DNA of 64,000 nt from Trileptium ribeirensis (taxonomy: Eukaryota; Nematoda; Enoplea; Enoplida; Thoracostomopsidae), in assembly GCA_030248225.1 (NCBI GenBank), contig JASANE010019471.1, positions 94,088-158,087 of the forward strand. Direction: 5' to 3'. Below are positions 1-10,690 of this stretch, in pieces. The notes beneath the pieces are model-generated. The model saw nothing but the letters and a program-made list of their open reading frames with translations, searched no databases and was not told the origin of the DNA. Positions within the stretch are counted from its first letter, which is position 1; each line of letters starts with the position of its first letter. The position numbers were made by a program, and so were the translations under genes.

Positions 1-294
1 AACCTATGCAGGTCATGGTCGAGCACGAAATGGATTGTCATGAAAGGAGTTCGCGCACCAAACGAGTTCCGCCCCCCCACATAAGTGTGGATAGGTGAAT
101 ACTTTGTACGTACGCTTAAGAATATTTTGTATTGACTTGCGGCAAGGTTAAACAATTGCTGAAGCCTATTCTTTATGTAAAAAGTGACTAATTGTAACTA
201 TATTATAGCTTTGGCAGAAACTACCTGTTAATTTCTTTAAAGCGACCTATCATTATTAATACCTAAAAATTATTAACATATAATTATAATTTAG
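1..294. other. Left edge, intronic sequence of the FTSJ3-like gene
   Basis: I see no open coding stretch or element here. It ends in a T-rich tract and the AG acceptor at 293-294 that begins the first visible exon of the FTSJ3-like gene, so it is most simply intron. The exons carrying the methyltransferase domain should lie further left, outside the window. Confidence 0.6.
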
Positions 295-3200
295 GCGCTG
301 TTGTTGTTCAAGCTAAACCAAACAAGCGGTCGCCATCTGTGAATCCAGAAACAGAGTGCTCCACTGAACCCACGTCCTCTAATGGCGTCGCGATACATGA
401 TAGTACAAGTACGTCACAAGCGAATTCAGCGTCAACTGTTTCAAAGTCTGCTACTATCGGCGTGAAGCGAAATAAAAGTCATTCGTCTGCCATCCCTCCG
501 CAAAGCGGTTTCGATGTATCAGGTGAACGCGATAATGTGATTTCGGCCAGAGTAGTAGCTATAAAGAATAGGTAAAATTCTGATATTCTTAACAGGTTGT
601 GTATATTATTTGTCTTGTATATTTTAATCATTGTCTTCGCGAAGTCTATTTCAAGGCATTGTGTATAAATAAAGTGACATAGTCGTCATCCAACGCGTGT
701 ATATAGTAGCATATTGACAACATTCGGCATAGGCGCACTGGATGGCAAAATAGCCGTTTAATTTATATAGTTATTTACCTTGCCTAAGTCAGGTAGATTT
801 GCTCGAACATTTAACATAAAAAATTTTTGATCACCAGACTATTGTAATATTTTTATTGTTAAGGTAATCCTGAAGCTGAAGACGAGGACCAGTCGGCGGC
901 GGTGAAAAAGATCAAACTGGACCCACATGCGTTGGCAGTGGCCGAGTACCTCAAGGATTCGAAAAAGAAGCGACAAGAAGTAATCGAATGGGGTTATAAT
1001 CGGTACGTTTAGTTATTTCCTGGTGTAAACGAAGGAAATTTTAGATGCTGCGGTGTTCAAACACAAGGTCAAGACACTCAGAATGCTATTATGATTCTAT
1101 AAACGCGCTAGTTTCATTGCTTCGGAATCATCGTTGTTCGTATTATTATTTTGAGGTAGTCTTTGAAATAATAATAAACGATGTAATTACCACGTTGTGT
1201 CATAGCGTTTCTCGAATCTCTTCCTATAACATTCCTTATAATATAAATTTCAGCAGTTTTGCAGTATATTCAATTATCCAAGAAAATTTTTTCTATTGTT
1301 AAAACGGCACGAGTGGAGTTTCTTTTAGTAGCGAGTAATCGTGTCAAAAGTTTTTTTGTTCGCCTGCAACTACCATAACTCTCCCTTGAGGAGGGAGGGA
1401 TTTCGAATGTTTTCTTAAATATGTAGTAATATCCAACTTTAGCCTTTGCTTAGGTAAATCTCTTGTTGACCCCGGTTGACTATCTAATGATTTTGGAATT
1501 ATGGAATCTCCCAACAGCTGGGTGTTCGAGTTCCTTAAATATGCAGTAATATCCAACTTTAGTATTTGCTTAGGTAAATATATTGTTGATCCCGGTTGAC
1601 TATCTTATCATTTTGGAATTATGGAATCTCCCAACAGCTGGGTGTTCGAGCTCCTTAATAGTTTACCTCGAAACCTAAAGGTGTCCTTGAATTAGCTTTT
1701 GGCCACTTTAAGATATTTTAATTTAATGTTTGATATTGTTTAATAATTTGGTGCTGAGGTCCAGTTATGTCCTTATTGCAGCTACTGCCATCAGTCTCGT
1801 CGCACAAAAAACTATTTGCTTCATTGTTTCAGTCATCAATTTCCTGTTGGCTTGCCTGATTTAATAACTCCGTGGATCATGTTGATATTTCGCTGTTTGC
1901 CACGATATAGATAGAACTATGTATGAACTGTATCGAAGTGTTGATATGATATCGAAGTGTCAAAAGAAACATAGTCTGTGTCAAAGGAAACGTAGTCGAA
2001 AAACATTCCCAGTCCGTTATATCTATTTCGATTTGTTTGTTTTAGGTACGCGTTTAACGATGAAAATCTTCCGCAATGGTTTGTCGATGACGAAAGGAAG
2101 CACAGTCGAAAAACATTCCCAGTCACAAAAGTAAGTTTTCACTTTTTCAAGTAACGGCCAAAATGTATTGCGCTGTAGGTGAATGTTGGAGCCAATATAT
2201 CGAACGGGGTGGTTGGCTCGGAGACTGTTTAATAGAGAGATAATGACTAATGCTACAGCTAAATAGTGTTCAATGATCAATAGCGACAAACCGTGTGAGT
2301 GTGGTATATTCACCTGATGCTCTGCTACCGATGAGTTGAACTAGGGTGGAAAACTCAAAGACCAATCCGCTTTTATGTACTATGTTGGTATACTCGTGGA
2401 GTCAACGCTATTAATGAAGTCAATAACCAATGTTATTTACATATCGAAGCTGCTTTTATTTATTTCTCCAATAAACGTTTATAAATCACGTACCATTTGA
2501 AAAGAAACAATAATTGTTGTTCTTATGGTATTCAGGAACCACCTAAACCTATGGGCATATTTTAATCACCTACGTGCATATTGAAAAAGTAGTACTTCCT
2601 CCATTTTTGAGAATAATAAATATGCATAGACAATCATTTCACGATTAATGAATGCGGTATTCATTGGATAAATATCTCACTTGTCCAGTAAGATTGCTAC
2701 GTTTTTGTAAAGTTTTGATGTTTCTGTTTGATTAAAACACCTTTCGGTCGGGCACACCAAATGATCTCTGAAATTTCTAGGTATCATTGAATATTTTGTT
2801 CCATTAAAAGGCCATTCATTCGCAGATTAATTTACTATAATTGGGCATAGATTCAACCGCTTTCTCTTCTTTTGTATCTTTCATTTCCTTAAACTTCTGT
2901 TCCACGCTCTATATCACTGCATATAAATTTATTTTTAGGAACAATTGGAGTATTACCGTTCGCTTCAAAAAGAGATCGACGCTCGACCGATTAAGAAAAT
3001 TGCTGAAGCCAAAGCCCGAAAGAAGAAGAAGGTACCGTTTCAAAATATGACCACGTTTGTTTTTGGTTTGTGAGTTACAATATTAGGCTATCATTACCAA
3101 GAGTACACGATGTTTTACTGAATGGGCTTGCCACTGCTCAGCACTTGCATGCATTTTTCGTGGCAGGGGACTCTTACCATCCGCTCCTTCTACCTACAAC

Positions 3201-4885
3201 TTTGCTAAATACCCTTTTGCGGGACAACATTACCTTAGATAATTTGCTTACCCTCTGTTAATTACTGGGTATTTTGTCCACAAAAAGTAACCCGTTTTAA
3301 GGCCAATAATTGCATAATATTAAAGGGAATGAGAAATTCTAGAGAAAAGAATGTTGTCTATTAAATAAATAGAAGTTCATATAATCATTATGTTACGTTT
3401 TTCTGTGTTGCAAGACCCACAATGCAAAAGTAGTGCGTAGAAGCGCTGACGGGTGGCATAATCAAGCAAAAGGAAGACCTTTGTAGTTAGCCTATACGAA
3501 GCGTTTTAACGACAAATATCATTCGGGGCTATCATTTTTGTTGTGTAAAATAAGGTTCTTGCGGTTCTATTTCAGGCTCTTAGACGTATGGAAAAAGCGA
3601 AAAAGAAATCAAATCTTATCGCAAGCAACGAAGAGTTAAGCGAAAAAGAGAAAGCACATGAAATTCGAAGGTGAGTATAGTTTTACAGGGTGTTATTTTG
3701 AAACTGTCACGATGGGTAATTGAAGCAATGAAGTTGTTTTGAAAGCACACTGCATCAATTCAGCACCGTGCATAAGCCATTCAACTGTCGATACACATCA
3801 AATACGGATACAAACTGAAATTCACCCAAGATATAAAGCAAAAATTTTAACTATTACATTTACAAACATTATTAGATGATAGATCGTCAAGCTCTAGGAG
3901 ATAAACTAGTAGTTTGTCTCCGCCAATGCTGAGCTTTGAACATGGGCATAATTTATGTTAGCCGTCGCCAAACTGTACCACAGTATTGTGTCTTTGACGA
4001 AATTCAATTTCTAACATCTGCCATCGGTATTAATAGCTGAACGAACATAAAGATACTTTCTTCTATAAAAGTATTATACGTGTTTCCATATTTACAGTTT
4101 AGACTTTTTTCGGCACACGAGTCCATGCAACCATGGTTAAAACTGATCGCGTAAGCGGTTCTATTTCAAAAACGCTTTTGTTAGGCTGACCAATCCTGAC
4201 GTTATGCCCAGTGTACCACAAGCTACCGAAACGCCAGTGTGTAAGACAAAATGGTGTCGTCATACTCACTGAAACGGAAAGCGCGTAGCCAGCGACAAAG
4301 ATAGCGCACAATCGCAACAAACCCGAATTGGTATTTTTGTAAAGAATTTTATCAAGTTTTTTATGTCAACAGAAGCTGTTTTTACAAAGGGTGTAGCCAA
4401 ATTTTTTTGTAAAGGCCACCACCGTTTGAGAAGCTAATACTTGGATCAGGGCTGCACTAATTTTTCGTGATACATCTGTATTTTTTTAACTTTATTAGTT
4501 TTTAGATGTATGAAAGATAAATGTATGCATAGCAGTGCCCAGTTGAAATGTGAGTGACCAAAGAAAAAATGTTTTCTTTCTACCGTTTTGACGGTTCGGT
4601 CGTCGAACGATGCTTGAAAATTATTTCCACCGAGTTTCTTAAAATGTTTGTTACAGGATTTACAAAGCCGCAAATGCAGCCGTAAACAAGCGTCCTGAAG
4701 TTACCTACATCGTTGCGAAGAAAGGTCAAATGGGGAAGCGGGCTCGACGACCTACCGGGGTGAAGGGCCGATTTAAGGTAGTCGACCCGCGTATGAAAAA
4801 AGATTTGCGCGGCTTGAATAAAACGAAAGACAAGAAACATAAAGGTGAAAAAACGAAAGTTAACAAGAGCAAGCGTGGTCGCTAG
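295..4885 (+). CDS. FTSJ3: FTSJ3/SPB1-type pre-rRNA 2'-O-ribose methyltransferase, C-terminal exons (partial gene)
   Basis: Six exons: 295-522, 864-1002, 2046-2130, 2939-3031, 3576-3670 and 4657-4885 (TAG stop). Each intron is GT-AG and the phases agree. The joined frame ends in the Spb1_C domain. Visible landmarks are [19 protein letters not shown] in exons 2-3, [16 protein letters not shown] in exon 4, RRMEKAKKK in exon 5, and [23 protein letters not shown] and a Lys-rich tail in the last exon. These are hallmarks of the SPB1/FTSJ3 C-terminus. The family acts in the nucleolus on large-subunit pre-rRNA. The N-terminal Rossmann methyltransferase domain with its SAM site and K-D-K-E residues is not in the window. 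Exon 295-522 is a poorly conserved linker. I end it at CAG|GTGAAC because the next GT (572) would run into a stop after splicing. A 120-bp tandem repeat lies in the second visible intron. Confidence 0.93.
1411..1650. repeat. Tandem repeat, two copies of 120 bp
   Basis: The block 1411-1530 is repeated at 1531-1650 with exactly 120-bp spacing and only scattered substitutions. Examples are TCTTAAATATGTAGTAAT against TCCTTAAATATGCAGTAAT and the shared CCCAACAGCTGGGTGTTCGAG segment. It lies inside the FTSJ3 intron between exons 864-1002 and 2046-2130. CAGCTG is the core of a short palindrome in each unit. No function is evident. It is probably a local duplication. Confidence 0.9.
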
Positions 4886-5044
4886 GTGGTGGGCCGCTGT
4901 GGAAAACAATGAACCATATGGGCTGGCCAAGTAACCTGGACGGAGTAACACCGGTGTGGTAGCTGAAGCTTTTTGACCATGTACCGTTTAAGTTTATTGT
5001 AAGAAGTTGGTGTTTGATGAACCGGAATAATTTATTGAGCGGAG

Positions 5045-5385
5045 CGAGGCGAAGCCAAGCGACGCGTTATTATTTTCTGTCTGTGACCAAATAAGTCGAT
5101 GTCCGTTCGTGCGTTCGTCGCGATGAATATCCCGAACCACTGAACCGATTTCAAAAAACTTTTTTTGTTTTATAGCTTAACATCTGGGAATGTGCACCTG
5201 ATATGTGGGGTTTCAAAATTTTGCATAATGAATTTAGCTATAAGCTAATTAGTTGCTTGTAATCAGCTAATTAAGGCACTTTTGGTTATATCTCGCTAAA
5301 TACTTGGAATAGAATCGTTTTGTTTTAACCAATATAGGGTTTTCGGAGTCAAAAATGCAAATATGATACTTTTAGACTCATGGTC
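5045..5385. repeat. Dispersed repeat, copy 1 (second copy at 33650-33975)
   Basis: This lies about 150 bp downstream of the FTSJ3 stop. Shared landmarks in the same order and orientation at both loci are TTATTTTCTGTCTG, GTCGATGTCCGT, GAACCACTGAAC, GTGTGCACCTGATAT, TAGAATCGTTT and ATAGGGTTTT. The GTCCGTTCGTGCGTTCGT block has the look of the short non-autonomous repeats common in invertebrate genomes. No ORF and no clear terminal inverted repeats were found, so I cannot assign a class. Confidence 0.8.
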
Positions 5386-7430
5386 ATTATCTTGCCAATT
5401 TATAAATTATGCTAATTGGATTAAATTAGAATTAAGAATTAGAAAGCTGTGTTCAATTTTTAATTAACATTTTAAGTTTTAAGTATAATCAATGGATAAG
5501 GTTTTCAAATTCTAAGTTTAATATAACTAGAAAATTGATAACTTCTAAAAACTATAATCTTTTGATGAATGCGGGTTTGATTTAGCGATTTAGCAGAATT
5601 GTAAGGAACTTTTTGCTACTCGAGAAGTAATATGTCGAAAAGATAGAAATCACTACTATATATGTGTCTACAAATGCTATATTAAATGTTTAAATTAAAT
5701 TCTTTAATGTTCATGTTGAGTCGACTGATTAATAAATAACTTACGTTCAAAAAAGCTATTTTAAATAGATTGTATCTGTTACTGGTCTAATTTTCATGTG
5801 GCCGTCAAAGCAGTGTTAACGGTCTTTCCTGGATGAAATTGGTGATACTAAAAACTTATTTTGGTCAATAGTTCGTAGTTTTGCATATTTTATGAACTGC
5901 ATAATTATGACGGAAAATAATGTGAAACTGCGGTGACAAATCTCACAATGAGCGTTATATGTAGTGGCCGAAATGATGTGCTCTGTTATAAAATTCTAAC
6001 ACAGCTATGTGTTTTAGAACAATACATCCCGTTTTTTGGTGAGCTAGCTAAATTATGCTGTAGTCGTCAATAACTTGCATGCAAATATTTTGTACTGTAG
6101 TGTTTCACCGACTTTATTATTACTATAATTATTATTATAATATTGTTACTATTAGTGAATTATTATAAAATATCGGTAGTCTTTTTGTGGGCTTTAGAAA
6201 TGTCAGTTTAAAAATAGAGCATTGTTAGATTTGTAGCCACAACATTTTTGACAGTATATAAAACTTGGTTGTGCTAGTCTGAGTGCACTCATGAAGTTTT
6301 GCCGACTCGTGCTTAAGTAAATTGCCAGTGCTGCTACATTGTAATAATTTCGTATTTCATACACTCCAGCCGTTCACTGCTTGAACATGTGAGTTTTCTT
6401 AGCCTTAATAACTATGTATATCGTAAAAGTGATGTTCATTGCTTGAACACTGCCTAGTTCACTTGCTCGGCTCGTTCATTGCCTGAACGACCTAAGCTAC
6501 GCGTTCACTGTTTGAACGACACTGACCACGTTGTAACATTTGGTAGCAACGGTGGGGTTACACTATGTCATTGCAGCCTGTCTGTTTATTTCGTATCACA
6601 AATTTAACTACATTTAAGTGATCTTCAATCATCGTTGCACTTGTTTTTATTCGCCAAGCCTGTGCACTGCGATAGTTATAATACGGACCATGGAGAACTG
6701 CATAACAAACTCTGACGTTAATATTCGATAACAGATCGTCGAAAAGGCAGTCTGTCAAGCGGTGAAACACTACAGTACCATCTAATAAGTCATGTTAAAG
6801 ATAAGTCTAGTTTCCCAAAGCAAATAGCGCGGAGGGACCCTTCAAAACTGTTTCACTAAGCAAGGTGGGGAATTTCATTAGGTTTTGTTCTTCGTATTAT
6901 TACGGATGAAGGGTACTTGTGCAGTTTTATTAACACGAAGCTGTACGTGGCCATGCAATTTAGCCTATATGGAGCCTACTTATGAAACGGGACGGTAAAG
7001 ACGTCCTTGAATGACCCTACAAGAACAGTTATCTACATCGTGGATAAAATAACAAACATAACCGTTGCATTTAATAAACTGAAGCCTCGACCCGTTCAAC
7101 TACCGAAGTTTATTATAAAAAAACAGAAGTATTAGGCCATTAGATAAGGATAACCATGGAAAGTATATAAAGAGATATTGTGTTTCTTCCAATGTCTTGT
7201 GTTGCAACGTGGATACAATTTGCAGAATAATACGGAATTTGAATCATAAGTAGTTGAAGAAAGCGAAGAGTGATGTATGAACTAATATAGACAAATATCA
7301 GCAATTGGAAATTTTGCGATTTGCTCACACTTGTTCTATCTAGGGCCTCTAATCTGTTTCTTGAATATGAAATGATCTATTTATCTGCTTGCGATGGTGT
7401 TATCACCTTATTATGTAATGGGTCGGGAGA
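5386..7430. other. AT-rich intergenic stretch, no gene recognised
   Basis: Between the FTSJ3 3' flank and the LINE remnant I find no ORF with a recognisable family. The only structured part is a group of short inverted repeats at 6372-6517, listed separately. Poly-A-like AATAAA and AATAAT motifs are frequent, as expected from base composition. Confidence 0.5.
6372..6517. repeat. Four copies of a GTTCA-N5-TGAAC inverted repeat
   Basis: Near-identical 15-mers sit at 6372-6386 (GTTCACTGCTTGAAC), 6434-6448 (GTTCATTGCTTGAAC), 6474-6488 (GTTCATTGCCTGAAC) and 6503-6517 (GTTCACTGTTTGAAC). A half copy lies near 6457. Each is a 5-bp inverted repeat with a 5-nt spacer. The loop is also conserved, which suggests copying or a bound site rather than chance. 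The half-site (A/G)GTTCA resembles a nuclear-receptor half-site, but that reading is speculative. Confidence 0.75.
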
Positions 7431-7439
7431 TCGTTTAAA

Positions 7440-9330
7440 CAGCGAAAACCGGCATCCGATATAACTTTTAAACATAAAATTTATACAAAAATATTAACTA
7501 AACGCCTTGAAAACGCCATGTCGACTTTAGTACATCGTGACCAGAGAAGGCCTCAAAATCCAAGATAGCCTAAATCATGTGCAGTGCGTAGTACATCATG
7601 CAAATGAGACAATGGAGACGCAATGATTTTGTCGCTGCGTTTGACATGGTCGAATGGGATTTCATTTTTAGGACATTAGAAAAAATAAATTTTGGACCTG
7701 TTTTTCTTCAACAAATCATTCTTCTTCAAATCTTTTACACGATCTGCTGTTTGATAAATGGGTTTTTTGGGATAAATGGGTGTTTAAATCTTTTAATAAA
7801 TGGGTTTTTGTCCGCTCCCTTTCCATTTATCGGGGGGTCCGACAGGGTTGCCCTTTATCGCTTTTGTTGTATGTGATTACTACTGAAGTAGTTGCTCATT
7901 TTATTAGAAAAACTAACATGTTGACAGGAATACCGTTATGTGGATCAAACACGGTTGACGAAATTTGCAAGAGCATTTTCGTTACCAAATGGGACATAAT
8001 TAATACTGTTTCTAATGGCCTCTGGTAGACGGCTAAATAATGCGCAAAACACAATTATTATGTTTAGGATCTTATAAAAATAGCGTTGTCCAAGTAGATT
8101 TTCAATGTTTTTTAACGCAGAAACTAAAACTTTACGGTGTCTGGGTATATATATAAGCGCTGACAGCTGCTTTAACGAAAATTGGTCCAAAAGTATTGAG
8201 TCGATTGATCGAGAAGAAACGAGAGTACCTCCTTACGTTATTTCTGTTTTTGGACGGATTCACTTTGCCATTATTTATTACTTTTGTATGTTTAACTTGT
8301 AGCTACGCCGCCAGTAAATCTCGCTAAGCTCGCTTATAACAAGTTGAAGCATTTTCCGTGGTATCCATCTTCTGCCAATGTGTTAAAACAGAATATATTA
8401 CACTTGGTCGCAAATCAAGGTGTCACAGGACTCCCTGATATAGAGATTCGAATTAAGGTTAATCGCCTTCTGTGTTATTTAAAAGTAGTTTCATATAAGA
8501 AAGTCTTGAGTTGGTGGAGGTGTTTTAATCATTTCTACTGTAAGGTTAGAACAATTAAATAAATCACAGGCCAATGCTGTAGCAGTTCCAACATTTTACA
8601 AAGAAATCCGCCAAGCAAAGCAGTTATTGAATCTGAATTTAGACGTAATGGAGATTTCTGCTACATCTTCGTACGTAAATTTGACTTATGCGTCGTTCAC
8701 ATTAAGTTGCCTGCACCTACTGCACACGGTTACGCAAAGAACCGCAGTGTTCATTACACTGCGGTTGTCGCTACATTGTAACTTCAATCTTATTTCTCGC
8801 TACAAGCTTCGTGCAACAGTTGGCATTTTATAACGACGCCTGTAGGGAGCATTACGATTGACGTTACACGGCTTGTAACAACAGTGTTGAAAAAAACGCC
8901 TAGTGTAACGTCAATAACGATTGCTGCACGATGGTGTAATGAGGTGTAAGTAGGTGCACGCAACTTAATGTGAACGACGCATTACTGAAAGTGAAGCCTA
9001 AGCAAATATATGTTCTTTGGATTAATCATAAACTATAGAAACAATATGGTGGCCCAAAATTTATTATGGTCAGACCAAATAGGGTTTCAATTTCTTATGT
9101 AAAATCATCTTGGGAATGGGCAAAATCTAAATTTGTAGATTGAAATTTGCACTTTAAACTAAGGCATAAGCGTTTATTCACCAACGACAGAGTATCACAC
9201 TTTACTGATACTTCAAATTCTTGTTACTATTGTCTTCAACATGGTTTAGACGTAATCGAAGACAACGCGCATATAATTCAATAGCTGAAGAATCAAATTC
9301 TTGTTTAGGATTCAGGCTAACGATATAAGA
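7440..9330 (+). mobile_element. Tx1/L1-clade-like LINE remnant (reverse transcriptase), frameshifted and split by a MITE
   Basis: Broken reading frames give, in order: YTKILTKRL (fingers, about 7475-7510), FDMVEWDFIF (motif A, about 7637), YRGVRQGCPLS (motif B, about 7830) and TLRCLGIYIS (the YLGI-like thumb segment, about 8135). HFPWYPS and GVTGLPDIEIR follow, with a C-terminal Cys/His segment (CYYCLQHGL, about 9220-9250). The FDxVEWxF and RGVRQGCPLS wording fits the Tx1/L1 side of LINEs better than the CR1 or RTE elements elsewhere in the window. I did not find an intact YADD box. Several frameshifts and stops show a dead copy, and the 5' part is missing. A 293-bp MITE interrupts it at 8689-8981. 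Confidence 0.75.
8689..8981. mobile_element. Non-autonomous TIR element (MITE) with TTA target duplication
   Basis: The left end TGCGTCGTTCACATTAAG (from 8689) is repeated inverted at the right end (to 8981). The match continues imperfectly inward through the GTGCACCTACT segment, for about 40 bp in all. TTA flanks both ends (8686-8688 and 8982-8984), as expected of a 3-bp TWA duplication of PIF/Harbinger type. An internal hairpin AACCGCAGTG...CACTGCGGTT lies at about 8741-8767. No ORF is present. LINE coding sequence resumes on both sides, so this is an insertion into the older LINE. Confidence 0.85.
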
Positions 9331-9639
9331 CACGGTGTTTACCTTTTTAGGATTTCAGGTATCACTGATTTGTGTATGTTTGGAATTATTCTTTTCTGTT
9401 GTAAATGCTATATTGTCTTGTAAAAATTAAACATTTTATTTCAAAATATTATTTTTGTTCGTATTTTGTAAATAGCAAAATTCGTGTCAGAATTCAAGGG
9501 GGTATATTTTGAAGATCTGGAAGAATTGGAAAAGTTCTACAAACTAAATATTGCAATATGAGTTTCGAAACTATTCTGAAGGAGGAAACCATGCCTGCGT
9601 AAACACGAAGAAACGCATTATTATGGAAACCTGTATACG

Positions 9640-10168
9640 ATGACTGATGAATTCTATAAGCTCATGCATAAAACGGATGAACAAGATGAGGACAAAAATA
9701 AATGGAAATATAGCGGATATATATCTGGTTCAAGGATATATATGGTGGCACTACAAGACGAACCTGCCCGCTCTGTCACGAAGCTCAATCGGTGTCCAAC
9801 ATGGCGTGACATAAGCGGTCTTCTGCGAAAGAAGACGGAGTTTGGGTGCACCGGAGGCGACAACAGTGCATTACAATGGGCAACGAGGATCGGAGAACAT
9901 GCTATCGATGTGTAAAGAAATAACGAAGACGAACTTAAGGTGGCATCGTTAATCAATGTCGTATGCAACCGTGGCCGCGCGCGAGCAGCACTCAGGCGCT
10001 GCTGATGCTGGAAGGGCGGTCCCTCCTCGAAGAGTGTTAAGCCAGGAAGAGGATATATCTGAGTATCTACACAGGCTCATGAGTCATGAAGAAGATAGTG
10101 ATGAAACGACTGATAAAATTTATCTACTGATTTTGATTACACGTAGATTAGTGACTGAAAAAATTTGA
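9640..10168 (+). other. Two short open frames of unknown nature, upstream of the PolB relic
   Basis: Frames of 91 codons (9640-9915) and 70 codons (9956-10168) are open on the plus strand. I do not recognise either. One alternative frame near 9765-9790 reads RRTCPLCHEA, a C-x2-C pair. Because the frames run directly into the family-B polymerase relic, they may be its degenerate N-terminal region, but I have no motif that proves it. An overlapping 104-codon minus-strand frame is probably a shadow. Confidence 0.3.
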
Positions 10169-10209
10169 TATACAATTGATATGGATTGCACCAGTGATGT
10201 GCCACCTGC

Positions 10210-10690
10210 CTCGTCTGGACTATACCCGAGCATAATTCACAGAGTTTATTACGAATTGAATCTGAATTTAAATCAAGACAATTTCTACATTCTCGCAAAT
10301 CATACCCAGTTTACAAAGTCGCGGCCTAAATTACGATAGGCCATGGGATCGTATTTATATGAATATAGTATTCATATATAACAGAGTGTGAAGGCGCAGA
10401 AAAGCAGGTTGGATATAAAGGTGGTTTATTCAGTTTCCCTAAATCGATAATAATTGATGAAAATCGGAGAACGTTTGCAATCTATGACAAATGTTACCAA
10501 TTTCAAGCAATCTTTGACTTTGAAGCTATATAAGCTGTCGATGGTGTGCTTGAACAAGAACGAAAGCTTATATACACAAAACAATCACCACTTTGAAGCA
10601 TATTGTTAGCTAGCAACGCACCCGGCTACGAAAAAACGAAATACGTCATAGGAATGTCTGATGAAATTAGAAGCTCAACGCAGTTATCTT
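10210..10690 (+). pseudogene. Decayed family-B DNA polymerase segment, Polinton/Maverick-like (relic)
   Basis: A frame at about 10411-10690, broken by stops, shows a GGLFSFPKSI-like lead-in, then AIFDFEA. This matches the exonuclease I box (D-x-E) of protein-primed family-B polymerases. About 25 codons later comes LLASNAPGYEKTKY, like the segment after ExoI in Polinton/Maverick and related polymerases. Upstream (about 10225-10330) an ELNLNLNQDNFYILAN segment resembles the stretch before the zinc finger in the same proteins. At least two in-frame stops interrupt the short exonuclease region. No palm-domain motif (DTDS) and no integrase, ATPase or capsid gene was found nearby. It is therefore a fragment of a large DNA element or related endogenous virus. 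Only short motifs support it. Confidence 0.55.

Noticed and set aside
523..575. Extending the first visible FTSJ3 exon to the donor at 572
   Set aside because: Splicing 571 to 864 gives a stop at once. The CAG|GTGAAC donor at 522 keeps the frame and yields the expected protein.
4099..4320. 73-codon minus-strand ORF in an FTSJ3 intron as a transposase piece
   Set aside because: No recognisable transposase motif and no inverted ends.
9654..9968. 104-codon minus-strand ORF
   Set aside because: It is antisense to an equally long plus-strand frame, Ser-rich and without a motif; most likely a shadow.
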